Shown here piece after piece: positions 1-7,833 of a stretch of 33,741 nucleotides of DNA; position 1 is the stretch's first letter; each line of letters opens with the position of its first letter. Origin of the DNA: an uncultured Rivibacter sp. (GTDB lineage Bacteria > Pseudomonadota > Gammaproteobacteria > Burkholderiales > Burkholderiaceae); the NCBI GenBank assembly GCA_946481025.1, contig CAMLNA010000036.1, positions 1 to 33,741 of the forward strand, given 5' to 3'. The translations under genes and the position numbers were made by a program. Under the pieces are notes generated by a model. The model did no database searches. It had not been told where the DNA came from and was given only the letters and a program-made list of their open reading frames with translations.

Positions 1-1
1 C

Positions 2-658
2 ATGGTGTCGCCGGCGCAGTTCATCCCCATCGCCGAGGAGACCGGCCTCATCGAGCCGATGGGACGCTGGGCCCTGGAGGCCGCCTGCCGCGATGCGCGC
101 AGCTGGCAGGACCGCGGGCTGCCTCCGGTGCAGGTGGCGGTGAACCTGTCGACCCGGCAGCTGGCCAGCCCGACGCTGCTGCCCGACATCGCAGCGGTGC
201 TGCAGGCCAGCCGGCTCGATCCGCAGCAGCTGGAGCTCGAGATCACCGAGAGCGCGATGATGAAGAACCCCGAACATGCCGCCACGCTGCTGCAGCAGGT
301 GCGCCAGCTCGGCGTGGGGCTGGCCATCGACGACTTCGGCACCGGCTATTCGTCGCTGTCGTACCTGAAGCGCTTTCCGCTTTCCACCGTCAAGATCGAT
401 CGCAGCTTCGTGAACGACCTGTCGCAGGACAAGGACGCACAGGCACTCACCGACGGAATCATCACGCTCGCCCACGGCCTGCGCATGAAGGTCGTGGCCG
501 AAGGCGTCGAAACCGCCGGCCAGCTCGACTACCTGCGCGCGCGCGGCTGCGACGAGATCCAGGGCTACTGGCTGTGCAAGCCGCTGCCCGCCGAGGAGGT
601 GTGCAAGTTCATGGCACGCCACCTTCGCAACCAGTTTGCTTCGCCGGTGGCGGCCTGA
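2..658 (+). CDS. EAL-domain cyclic-di-GMP phosphodiesterase, C-terminal part
   Basis: This is the C-terminal 218 residues of an EAL domain, the enzyme class that hydrolyses cyclic di-GMP to pGpG. Visible hallmarks are the ELEITES segment with a catalytic-site Glu, the IDDFGTGYSSL loop with two metal-binding Asp residues, the KIDRSFV segment, the VVAEGVET loop and the terminal IQGYW-KP motif. The EAL signature itself and the start of the barrel lie before the window. The first visible Met (base 2) is therefore probably internal and the gene probably starts upstream, perhaps with GGDEF, PAS or membrane domains that cannot be seen. All visible catalytic motifs are intact, so the domain is likely active. 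The next gene follows on the same strand after about 80 bases and need not be co-transcribed. Confidence 0.93.
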   Translation: MVSPAQFIPIAEETGLIEPMGRWALEAACRDARSWQDRGLPPVQVAVNLSTRQLASPTLLPDIAAVLQASRLDPQQLELEITESAMMKNPEHAATLLQQVRQLGVGLAIDDFGTGYSSLSYLKRFPLSTVKIDRSFVNDLSQDKDAQALTDGIITLAHGLRMKVVAEGVETAGQLDYLRARGCDEIQGYWLCKPLPAEEVCKFMARHLRNQFASPVAA

Positions 659-737
659 GGGGCCCCGCATCCGCCACGGCCAGGCAAGACGCAACCCGGA
701 GCGGTCGCGCCGGGTGCAACACACCATGGGAGAAACC

Positions 738-1376
738 ATGACTCTTTCGAGCACGAGCAAGACACTGGAGCAGACCCTCGAGGCGATCCAGGCGATGGAC
801 CTGACGCTGATCAAGTTCAAGGCCACGCGCGATGAAGACGGCTACGGCTGGTCACCCGCCTACGCCGACGAGCTGGAGATCGCCTACAAGCGCTACCTGA
901 TCCTGCATGCCAAGTACCCCGAGCTGATGCTGGCGCCCGAGCGCGACGTCGATCGCTTCTGGCACATGCACATCCTGGACACGCGCAAGTACGCCGCCGA
1001 CTGCGAGGCCGCCTTCGGCCGCTTCCTGCACCACTTCCCCTACCTCGGCCTGCGCGGAGAAGACGACGCGAAGGCGCTCGACGACGCCTTCGAGACGATG
1101 CAGCAGCTGCACCTGCGCGAGTTCGGCGAACCGATGGGCCAGCCTCGCGAAGCCGCAGCCGCCTGCGGAGCCGAGGTGGCCGCGGCGTGGTGCGGCGTGG
1201 AGCCTTCGGTGCAGGCCCGGGCCGCCTGGTGCGGCGTCGAGCCGCAGCGCAAGGCACAGGCCGCGTGGTGCGGGGTCGAGCCTTCGAAGCAGGCCGGCGC
1301 GGCCTGGTGCGGCGTGGAACCGCAGCAGCAAGCGAAGGCCGCCTGGTGCGGCGTCGAGCCCTCGACGAAGTCGTAG
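738..1376 (+). CDS. GRDP-like protein with five C-terminal AAWCGVEP repeats
   Basis: This 212-residue protein has two parts. Residues 1 to about 140 look like a glycine-rich-domain-protein-like (GRDP-like) domain. The visible signature is a run of aromatic and His residues in DRFWHMHILDTRKY, followed by FGRFLHHFPYLGLRG. The C-terminus from about residue 149 is five tandem copies of a 13-residue unit, AAWCGVEP plus a polar linker, preceded by a degenerate Cys-containing copy. There is no signal peptide or membrane segment. The start at 738 is chosen because GGGAGA lies just upstream; an in-frame ATG at 726 is possible. The gene converges with the isoaspartyl-peptidase operon. The family assignment rests on the His/Trp motif and is inferred. 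The function is unknown: the repeats could be a metal- or thiol-binding tail or a substrate for peptide modification. Confidence 0.85.
   Translation: MTLSSTSKTLEQTLEAIQAMDLTLIKFKATRDEDGYGWSPAYADELEIAYKRYLILHAKYPELMLAPERDVDRFWHMHILDTRKYAADCEAAFGRFLHHFPYLGLRGEDDAKALDDAFETMQQLHLREFGEPMGQPREAAAACGAEVAAAWCGVEPSVQARAAWCGVEPQRKAQAAWCGVEPSKQAGAAWCGVEPQQQAKAAWCGVEPSTKS
1182..1373 (+). repeat. In-frame tandem repeat, five units of 39 bp encoding AAWCGVEP plus linker
   Basis: Units begin at 1182, 1221, 1260, 1299 and 1338; the last is one residue short and runs into the TAG stop. The AAWCGVEP octapeptide is identical in all five units while codons vary (GTG/GTC, GAG/GAA, CCT/CCG/CCC), which suggests selection on the peptide rather than a fresh DNA expansion. 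The linkers alternate: units 1, 3 and 5 continue with Ser after VEP, and units 2 and 4 with Gln. That implies a 78-bp two-unit super-repeat. Confidence 0.97.
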
Positions 1377-1392
1377 GAACGCAAGGCCGCCC

Positions 1393-1445
1393 GAGCGTCG
1401 GAGGGATTCGGCGGCATGCGCCGCCGGATCCCTGGCCGGACGCTC
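1393..1445. terminator. Long hairpin between convergent genes, probable bidirectional terminator
   Basis: An inner stem of 13 bp (1403-1415 with 1420-1432, one G-T pair, loop ATGC) is enclosed by an outer 7-bp stem (GAGCGTC at 1393-1399 with GACGCTC at 1439-1445). It fills the gap between the convergent repeat-protein gene and the isoaspartyl-peptidase gene and touches the stop codon of the latter. No T-tract follows on either strand, so it is a weak or Rho-assisted terminator or an mRNA end-protecting hairpin. Confidence 0.5.
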
Positions 1446-2367
1446 AGGAGATGGCGATGGTCCGCCGCCCCGCGGCATCCGCCGCGGCCCGGTACATGCC
1501 CTCGCAGTTGAAGGGCATGGCGATGCGCCCGCCGGCATCGACCGCGATCACGCCGCCGCTGCCGCCGAAACGCTTCAGCTCGCCCATCACCACCTGGTCG
1601 CAGGCTTCGGCGAGGGCGGCCCCATGCCGCACCCGCGCCGCAATGTCATGGGCGGCCGCGCAGCGCACGAACCATTCGCCATGGCCGGTGCCTGAGACGG
1701 CCACGCGGTCGTCGGCCCAGGTGCCGGCGCCGATCACCGGCGTGTCGCCGATGCGCCCGGCCCATTTGGCCGTGCGCCCGCCGGTCGAGGTGGCGGCGGC
1801 CAGCCGGCCCTGCGCATCGAGCGCCACCGCGCCCACGGTGCCGTGTTTCACCGATTCAGGCACGCCCGCGTCGCTGCCGCCCGCGCGCAGCCGGGCCAGC
1901 TCGCCTTGCAGCGCGATCCATCGCGACTCGGTGCGGAAGTACTCGGGCGGCTCGAGCGCCAGGCCCTGCGCCGCGGCAAACGCCTCGGCCGCCTCGAAGC
2001 CCAGCGTCACGTGCGGGCTGTGCTGCATGACCGCACGCGCGAGCAGCACCGGGTTGCGCACGCGCCGCAGCCCGGTCACGCTGCCGGCGGCACGGGTGGC
2101 GCCGTCCATCACGGCGGCCTCGAGCTCGACGAAGCCCTGGTCGTTGAACACCGCGCCGCGGCCGGCGTTGAACAGGGGGTCGTCTTCAAGCGCCACCACC
2201 GCGGCCTGCACCGCGTCGAGCGCCGCACCGCCCTGTTGCAGCACGGCCAGGCCGGCATCGAGCGCGGCTGCCAGCCCGGCACGGTAGGCGGCCTCACGTT
2301 CCGGGGTGAACTGGCTGCGCAGCAGCGTTCCCGCACCGCCGTGCACCGCGATGGAAAAGGTGCTCAC
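1444..2367 (-). CDS. iaaA: Isoaspartyl peptidase / plant-type L-asparaginase
   Basis: This 307-residue protein belongs to the Ntn-hydrolase asparaginase family (E. coli IaaA/EcAIII type), which cleaves isoaspartyl dipeptides and L-asparagine after autocatalytic splitting into two subunits. The N-terminus has the family start IAVHGGAGT. The catalytic Thr lies in HGTVGAVALD at about residue 176, followed by the conserved TSTGG and GRIGDTPVIGAGTWA segments, so the autoprocessing site looks intact. Length is normal. The start is GTG at 2367, overlapping the TGA of the upstream hydrolase (GTGA), so translation is probably coupled. It is the last gene of the minus-strand operon. Its usual role is degrading damaged or cyanophycin-derived beta-Asp peptides. 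Whether it acts on a peptide specific to this locus is unknown. Confidence 0.92.
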   Translation of the reverse strand: MSTFSIAVHGGAGTLLRSQFTPEREAAYRAGLAAALDAGLAVLQQGGAALDAVQAAVVALEDDPLFNAGRGAVFNDQGFVELEAAVMDGATRAAGSVTGLRRVRNPVLLARAVMQHSPHVTLGFEAAEAFAAAQGLALEPPEYFRTESRWIALQGELARLRAGGSDAGVPESVKHGTVGAVALDAQGRLAAATSTGGRTAKWAGRIGDTPVIGAGTWADDRVAVSGTGHGEWFVRCAAAHDIAARVRHGAALAEACDQVVMGELKRFGGSGGVIAVDAGGRIAMPFNCEGMYRAAADAAGRRTIAIS

Positions 2368-4229
2368 CGCGGCGCCAGCAAGGCCTGCAGGTGCTCGCGG
2401 ATCTGCTGCACCGTGGGCGCGTGGTGGAAGTACTCGACGTGAGAGACCGGCGAGGCGTTGTAGCAGGCGGCGCCCATCATGGCCGACTGCAGCGGGATGA
2501 GGCCATCGCCTTCAGCCTCGAAGCCGCCGAAGTCCTCGATCACGTGGCGCCACAGGTTGCTCGGCCAGTCGGCCGCGAGGCCGGCACGCCATTGCGAGCC
2601 CCAGGCCGCGACGATCTGCGGCGGCAGCGGCTCGCCATTGGCTCGCTCGCGCACGGCGTCCGGCGTGAGGTCCTGGAAACCGGGCGGGATGTCGCCGGCC
2701 ATGCCGCGCTCGAGGTTCTTCAGCTTGGCCATCTCGTCGCGGTCGAGCAGGCCGCGCGCCACGCGCCCCAGCAGACCCACCGCACCGGCCAGGCCGACCC
2801 AGCGCTGGCCCACCGTGCCGAACACCGGCGTGCCGTCGTGCGGGGCGCCGGCGGTGAGCGCGCGGAAGTCCCAGTTCGGCCAGCGGTCGATGAACTGCGG
2901 GAGCGCGAAGCGCACCACCGCGCCGCCGCGCGAATGGGTGAGGAAGACGATGCGCCCGCGCGGCGCCTTGCCGATGACGTTCTGCTCCAGCAGCTCGGCC
3001 AGCGCGGCGATGTTTTCGTCGAGCCGCACGAAGCTGTCGTGCTCGAAGCGCCAGGCGCAGGCCGTGTCGAGCACGTCCATGCCCGACCAGGGCGCACCGA
3101 CCCGGCCGCCGGCCTCGGGCGCGAGCCAGGCCTCGAAGGCGCCGCGCGCCGAGCTCAGCCCGCCATGCACCAGCACCACGTGCGTGCCGGCGTCGAAGGC
3201 GGCGGCCTGGGCTCCCAGCACCGGCCGGTGAACCACCGCCGGCGCCGACGCCGGCGCCAGGCAGGCGCCGCGCTTTTCCACCTGCTTCCACCTGCGCGCG
3301 TCGAAGGCGGGGACCGGCAAGGCCTGCGACCAGTAGGCCTCGTCGCCCTTCAGGCGGGAGATGAAGGTCGGGTCGCGGTCGCGCCGCACGCCGCGCAGCC
3401 GGTCGATCCAGTTCATGACGGCCTGCACCACCCTCGCCAGCGGGCCGATGGGGCGAGGCAGCCGCTCGTACAGGATCACCGGCACGGCCACCAGCAGGCC
3501 GACGCCGGGTCGCAGGCTGCGCACGATGGTCGGCGCGGTGGCCTTGTCCGGGGGCGTGACCCAGCGCGGCTCGCCGCGGTCGATCTCGATCAGCGGCTCG
3601 GCCAGGCCCACGCCGTCGCCGCGCAGGCTGCACGGCGCCCATGGCGAGAGGTCGTCCGGCGAGCGCGCGCCCCAGTAGATGCGGGTTTCGATTTCGAGCC
3701 GCACGCGCACACGCTCGCGCCTGCGCCATGCAGGCGGGCAATGCTCGAGCAGCGCCTGCGCCATGGCCTCCGGCGTGGCGACGTGCGGCAGGCGCAGGCG
3801 CAGCGTGCCTGCGCGCTCCCGCACGATGGGGGCCATGGCCCACAGCGGCGGGTGCCAGTCGGCCGCCGTGTCGTGGCGGCCGGGCGAGGAAGTGGCCGCC
3901 CCTTTGCCCTGCATGTCCCAGGCGCCGCGATGGTCGGTGCCCGGCAGCCCGCCGAGCCGCGCGCTCGCGCGGGCCTCCTCGTCGAGCAGTCGGGCGATGC
4001 CGTCGCTTTCGGCGGCGTAGCCTGCAAACCAGCCGGGCCTGTGGGCCTTGAAACGCTCCAGCACCTCGGCCGCGGTGAGCGGCGCATGCACCGAATCGAC
4101 GGGCGTGCGCGCCGCGGCCAGCAGCGGCGCGGCGCGCGTGGCTTCGGCGTCGGCCGCGCGGCCGTCGAAGCCGGGCGCGTTGTCCTCGAAGCCGAGTTCG
4201 AGATCAAGCAGCAGGGTCTGTTCAGACAT
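2364..4229 (-). CDS. Large alpha/beta-hydrolase (lipase/esterase-like)
   Basis: This 621-residue protein has a C-terminal half that reads as an alpha/beta-hydrolase. An oxyanion-type HGG (VLVHGGLSS) lies near residue 350, a Ser nucleophile elbow in THSRGG near residue 430, an acidic segment follows, and a probable catalytic His is in SHVEYFHH near residue 596. The N-terminal about 330 residues match nothing I recognise. No signal peptide is visible. The start is the ATG at 4229, five bases after the stop of the kinase gene, preceded by GAGGTGA; a longer reading frame upstream in this frame is only the shadow of the kinase gene. It overlaps the isoaspartyl-peptidase start by four bases, so the three genes form one transcript. 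The substrate is unknown; a lipid or polyester hydrolase is plausible. Confidence 0.85.
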   Translation of the reverse strand: MSEQTLLLDLELGFEDNAPGFDGRAADAEATRAAPLLAAARTPVDSVHAPLTAAEVLERFKAHRPGWFAGYAAESDGIARLLDEEARASARLGGLPGTDHRGAWDMQGKGAATSSPGRHDTAADWHPPLWAMAPIVRERAGTLRLRLPHVATPEAMAQALLEHCPPAWRRRERVRVRLEIETRIYWGARSPDDLSPWAPCSLRGDGVGLAEPLIEIDRGEPRWVTPPDKATAPTIVRSLRPGVGLLVAVPVILYERLPRPIGPLARVVQAVMNWIDRLRGVRRDRDPTFISRLKGDEAYWSQALPVPAFDARRWKQVEKRGACLAPASAPAVVHRPVLGAQAAAFDAGTHVVLVHGGLSSARGAFEAWLAPEAGGRVGAPWSGMDVLDTACAWRFEHDSFVRLDENIAALAELLEQNVIGKAPRGRIVFLTHSRGGAVVRFALPQFIDRWPNWDFRALTAGAPHDGTPVFGTVGQRWVGLAGAVGLLGRVARGLLDRDEMAKLKNLERGMAGDIPPGFQDLTPDAVRERANGEPLPPQIVAAWGSQWRAGLAADWPSNLWRHVIEDFGGFEAEGDGLIPLQSAMMGAACYNASPVSHVEYFHHAPTVQQIREHLQALLAPR

Positions 4230-4234
4230 GCGGG

Positions 4235-6049
4235 TCACCTCACGCCGAGTTTGAAGGCGATCATCGCGCGCAGCTTGTTGGGCACCACGGGCTTGACCAG
4301 CAGGTGGAAGTCGTGCCGCCGTGCGTCTTCTTCGTGGCCGCTCATGGTGCTGCCGGTGACCATGATGGTGGGCACCGGGCCGAAGTGGCCGCGCAGCGCG
4401 ACGATGGCATCGATGCCGGTGCTGCCCTCGGGCAGCCGGTAGTCGACGATCAGCAGGTCGGGCTTGACCCGCAGCGGGTCCTGCGCCAGCGCCCAGGCGC
4501 GCGCGTTGGTCACCGAATCGAAGCTCACCACACTGGCGCCCCAGCCCTTGAGCAGCACCTCGAGCGCCTCGCTGACGGCCGGCTCGTCTTCGACCACGAC
4601 GATCAGGCGGTGGTCCAGCGTGAGGCCGATGGGGCCCTTGGGCGCGGCTGCCGGGCCGGTGACCCGCGGCGGCGACCCGATGGGCAGCTCGAGCGTGAAC
4701 ACGCTGCCGCGGCCGGGCACCGAGCGCACCGACAGCGGCGCACGCATGAGGTCGGCCAGTCGCTTGACGATGGCCAGCCCCAGGCCGAGCCCCTTGCGGT
4801 GGTGCGCCTCGAGCGGCCGGCCGCCTTGCACCTGGTAGAACTCCTCGAAGATGCGGCTGCGCTCCTTTTCGGCGATGCCCACGCCGGTGTCCCACACCTG
4901 CAGCTTGAGCTGGCCGCCGCTGGTGCGGCAGCTCACCAGGATGCCGCCGTCCTCGGTGTAGCGGATCGCGTTCGAAACGAGGTTGCGCAGGATGCGCTCG
5001 ACCAGCAGCGGGTCGGCATGCGCATGGTGGCGCTCGCCGCGGAAATCGAGCACCAGCCCCTTCTCGAATGCGGTGGGCTCGAACGTCAGGCGCAGGCGCC
5101 CGAAGATGTCGCGCACCGAGAAGTCCTGCGGGTTCGGGTCCACGCCGCCGGTGTCGATGCGGGTGATGTCGAGCAGTTCGCTGAACAGGCCCTCGAGCGC
5201 GTCGACCGAGCTGTTGATGCTGTTGACCAGCTGGCTCACTTCGGCATCGTTGCGGCTCTTCTGCCGCAGCGCTTCGGCGAACAGGCCGAGCGCATGCAGC
5301 GGCTGGCGCAGGTCGTGGCTGGCGGCGGCGAAGAACTGGGTCTTGGCCCGGTTGGCCACCTCGGCCTGGCGGCGCGCCTCCTCCGCGGCGATCTTCTCGG
5401 TGCGCAACTGCTCCATCAGGTGCTCGGTGCGAACCTTGAGCTCGACGATGTTGTCGTACACCTTGCGGTAGTTGCGGCCCATGATCGCCGCGATCATGAA
5501 GACGAACACGATCATGGCCGCCAGCTCGATGTCGCTGACGCCGCCGCTGTAGAGCACCCGCGCGGCGATGGGCAGCAAGGTGGCCGCGGCAAAGATGTGG
5601 AAGACCGCACCCTGGTGCGCCAGCAGCTGGATGGCCCCCAGCGTGTAGGCGTAGACGGAGATGATGAGCGCCGTCTTCTGCGCGGTGTCGCCCCACTCGT
5701 AGAGCAGCCACACGCCCACGCCCCAGAACAGGCCGCTCACGACCGTCAGGGTGTTCCACTGCCTGCGCCAGCGCAACAGCGCGTCGATGCCCAGTTCGGC
5801 CACGTAGGGGTAGCGGCGATACAGGAGCCAGCGCAGCAGCACCAACCCGAAGAAAGGCACCAGCCAGGCCACCATGTTCAGGGCCGGCGTGGCGCGCCAG
5901 AACATGCCGTAGATGAGCAGCACCCCAACGGTGTTGCCGATCAGCGATGCGGGCGTCTGCTGATATAGGCCGCGAATCTCGTCCTGCAACCGGCCTTGCT
6001 GCACGGGCATCTCGGGTGTCGTGGTCTTCAAGGGCAGGCTAGCTGACAC
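4235..6049 (-). CDS. Membrane hybrid sensor histidine kinase with C-terminal receiver
   Basis: This 604-residue kinase has about six hydrophobic segments in residues 20-190 that form a membrane sensor, then a charged coiled linker. A HisKA domain follows, with the phospho-acceptor His in ASHDLRQPLHA near residue 245. Next come an ATPase domain (N-box LRNLVSNAIRYTEDGG near 360, then DTGVGI and GLGLGLAIVKRL) and a receiver domain with the acceptor Asp in LIVDYRLPEG near 534. The start is GTG at 6049 behind GGAGGT. It overlaps the 3' end of the radical SAM gene by 11 bases, so translational coupling is likely. The LuxR-type regulator at 7834-8562 is the obvious output partner, by proximity only. 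The signal sensed is unknown. Confidence 0.93.
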   Translation of the reverse strand: MSASLPLKTTTPEMPVQQGRLQDEIRGLYQQTPASLIGNTVGVLLIYGMFWRATPALNMVAWLVPFFGLVLLRWLLYRRYPYVAELGIDALLRWRRQWNTLTVVSGLFWGVGVWLLYEWGDTAQKTALIISVYAYTLGAIQLLAHQGAVFHIFAAATLLPIAARVLYSGGVSDIELAAMIVFVFMIAAIMGRNYRKVYDNIVELKVRTEHLMEQLRTEKIAAEEARRQAEVANRAKTQFFAAASHDLRQPLHALGLFAEALRQKSRNDAEVSQLVNSINSSVDALEGLFSELLDITRIDTGGVDPNPQDFSVRDIFGRLRLTFEPTAFEKGLVLDFRGERHHAHADPLLVERILRNLVSNAIRYTEDGGILVSCRTSGGQLKLQVWDTGVGIAEKERSRIFEEFYQVQGGRPLEAHHRKGLGLGLAIVKRLADLMRAPLSVRSVPGRGSVFTLELPIGSPPRVTGPAAAPKGPIGLTLDHRLIVVVEDEPAVSEALEVLLKGWGASVVSFDSVTNARAWALAQDPLRVKPDLLIVDYRLPEGSTGIDAIVALRGHFGPVPTIMVTGSTMSGHEEDARRHDFHLLVKPVVPNKLRAMIAFKLGVR

Positions 6050-7625
6050 GGGTGACCTCCGGGGAGTCCGCTGTGTTGGACGCGATGGCGGACTTTACGC
6101 GTGCTTGCCTCGGTGCAAACACCTTCTGATGCTGGCGCCAGGCCGGCAGGAGCCGGCCGTTCTCGTCGCTCACCGGCGTGGGGCTGGTGATGTCCAGCCG
6201 CTGCGCCTCGGAGTCGAAGTCGTCGGCGGTGAAGGGCACCACCTCGGGCGGCAGCGTGTCGGTGCCTGCAATGAAGGTTCGCCCGGGCACGGGGTCGAAG
6301 TTGGTGGCCCACATGTCGCCGACGTCGAGTACCGCGGAGGTCCAGGCACCACGGCGTGCCAGCCGCGGGAGGTCATCGGCCAGCTTGGCGATGCGGCGCA
6401 TCGGCGCATAGATGCGCTGCATGCTCTCCCGGTACGTCGCCAGAAATCCCTCCAGGGAGGCAAGCCTCGGCTGCAGCACCAGCGTGTACGCGCTGAAGTC
6501 GTAGAGGTTGGCGTTGGGCAGGAACATCGGCGTTTCGCTGGCGGCCATACGATCGAAGAAGGGAGTGCCGGGGATGGGCGTCTCGAACGAAACGAAACTC
6601 GGCACATGCAGTCCGCAGGCGCTCAGGTGGTCGGGCAGCGCGCGAAGATAGGCTTCGTCGTCGTGGATCGGACTCACGATCAAGCCGGCAATCACGAGAA
6701 TGCCCTCGTCGCGGCTTTGCGCAATGGCCTCGGCCATCTTGCCGATGTTGTTCTGCGGCTTCGAGATGTCGGCAAGCGTCGCCGGGTTGAAGGTCTCGAG
6801 GCCGACGAACACCGCACGGCAGCCGCAGTCGTACATCAGCTTGAGCAGCTCACGGTTGGCGATGACGTTGAAGGTGAGGCACGCGCCCCACTGAACATCG
6901 AGCGGCTTGAGCGCCAGGCACAGCTCGCGAAACCATTTCAGGTTGCCGGCGAGGTTGTTGTCGTAGAAGACGATGAGGCGCTGCTTCCAGTTGGCCACCT
7001 TTGCATCGCGCAGGGCCGCCTGGCCGGCCAGGATGTCGCGCACGACCGACTGCACCGGCCGGATCGCATGGCGCGTGCCGAGCGCGGTGAGGGCGCAGAA
7101 GTCGCATGAGTAGGGGCAGCCGCGGGTGGCCTCCACGGACAGGGGAAACATCTGCTTGCTGGCCACCGGCGCGATCCGCGGCACGGGCACGAGGTCGGCG
7201 AAATAACCGCCGGAGCGGTACACGCGCTGGAGCCTGTTGGAGCGCGCGTCTTCGACGATGCGCGGTACCGTGTCCTCGGGGTCGCCCACCACCACCGAGT
7301 CGAAGTAGGGCAGGCACAGGTGCGTGTAGGTGGACGCCATGCCGCCGCCCAGGACGGTGCGCGCGCCGCGACGGCGGAAGTAGTGGCTGATCTGCCGCGC
7401 GCGGTCGAAATCGGCATGCACGCACGACAGGAACACGAGGTCGTAGGTCTTCGACCAGTCGGGATCCTCCCAGGTGTCGTTGATCAGCTCGACGTCGCAC
7501 CAGTCAGGCAACAGCCCGGCGATCAGCGGCCCGATCTGCGGTTGCAGGCCACCGCGGTGATGGGCACCTCGGCGGTGGTAGTCGATGAAGACGGAGATGA
7601 CGGCGACCCGCATCGCCGAGCTCAT
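6039..7625 (-). CDS. B12-binding-type radical SAM protein
   Basis: This 528-residue protein is built like the cobalamin-dependent radical SAM class. Residues 1 to about 150 form a Rossmann-like B12-binding domain, including GGGMAS and VVVGDPEDTVPRIV. The radical SAM core follows, with its 4Fe-4S motif CPYSCDFC (Cys170, Cys174, Cys177). Other core features are FYDNNL, the CLTFNVI segment and AVFVGLETFN. A C-terminal region of about 150 residues is not recognised and may bind substrate. A D-x-H-x-x-G string at residues 15-20 resembles the methionine-synthase cobalamin motif but may be chance. The class usually methylates or rearranges unactivated carbons in lipids, cofactors or peptides. It is the first gene of the operon. 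The 208-base gap to the upstream regulator presumably holds the promoter; I see no clear boxes there. Confidence 0.92.
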   Translation of the reverse strand: MSSAMRVAVISVFIDYHRRGAHHRGGLQPQIGPLIAGLLPDWCDVELINDTWEDPDWSKTYDLVFLSCVHADFDRARQISHYFRRRGARTVLGGGMASTYTHLCLPYFDSVVVGDPEDTVPRIVEDARSNRLQRVYRSGGYFADLVPVPRIAPVASKQMFPLSVEATRGCPYSCDFCALTALGTRHAIRPVQSVVRDILAGQAALRDAKVANWKQRLIVFYDNNLAGNLKWFRELCLALKPLDVQWGACLTFNVIANRELLKLMYDCGCRAVFVGLETFNPATLADISKPQNNIGKMAEAIAQSRDEGILVIAGLIVSPIHDDEAYLRALPDHLSACGLHVPSFVSFETPIPGTPFFDRMAASETPMFLPNANLYDFSAYTLVLQPRLASLEGFLATYRESMQRIYAPMRRIAKLADDLPRLARRGAWTSAVLDVGDMWATNFDPVPGRTFIAGTDTLPPEVVPFTADDFDSEAQRLDITSPTPVSDENGRLLPAWRQHQKVFAPRQARVKSAIASNTADSPEVTRVS

Positions 7626-7833
7626 GCGACCAGCCGGGCGAACCGGGCGCAGGGCATCCTAGGTATCGCGTCGCAAAGCACAGCCTCCATCGTGCCACCC
7701 TCCAACATCCCTTAGTAGCCAGACGAGTCCACTCACCGCGAACCCTGGTCGGTCGTCATCTGTCTTGCTGCCGCGATTGCGGCTAGAAGAGGTACCCAGC
7801 AGCCCGCTCGACCTTGAGCTCCAGGTACGTACA

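Noticed and set aside
1182..1373. Regular 39-bp repeats that could suggest a CRISPR-like or intergenic repeat array
   Set aside because: The repeats lie in frame inside a gene, have no unique spacers of CRISPR size, and vary mainly at silent codon positions.
4230..5759. A long upstream extension of the hydrolase reading frame
   Set aside because: This stretch is antisense-phase shadow of the histidine-kinase gene. Its translation is Arg/Ala/Pro-rich low-complexity sequence, and the ATG at 4229 has a good ribosome-binding site.
7626..7833. A small gene or RNA in the 208-base gap between the response regulator and the radical SAM gene
   Set aside because: Only a 5-bp hairpin (GCCGC-GATT-GCGGC near 7769) is visible, with no supported reading frame, ribosome-binding site or terminator.
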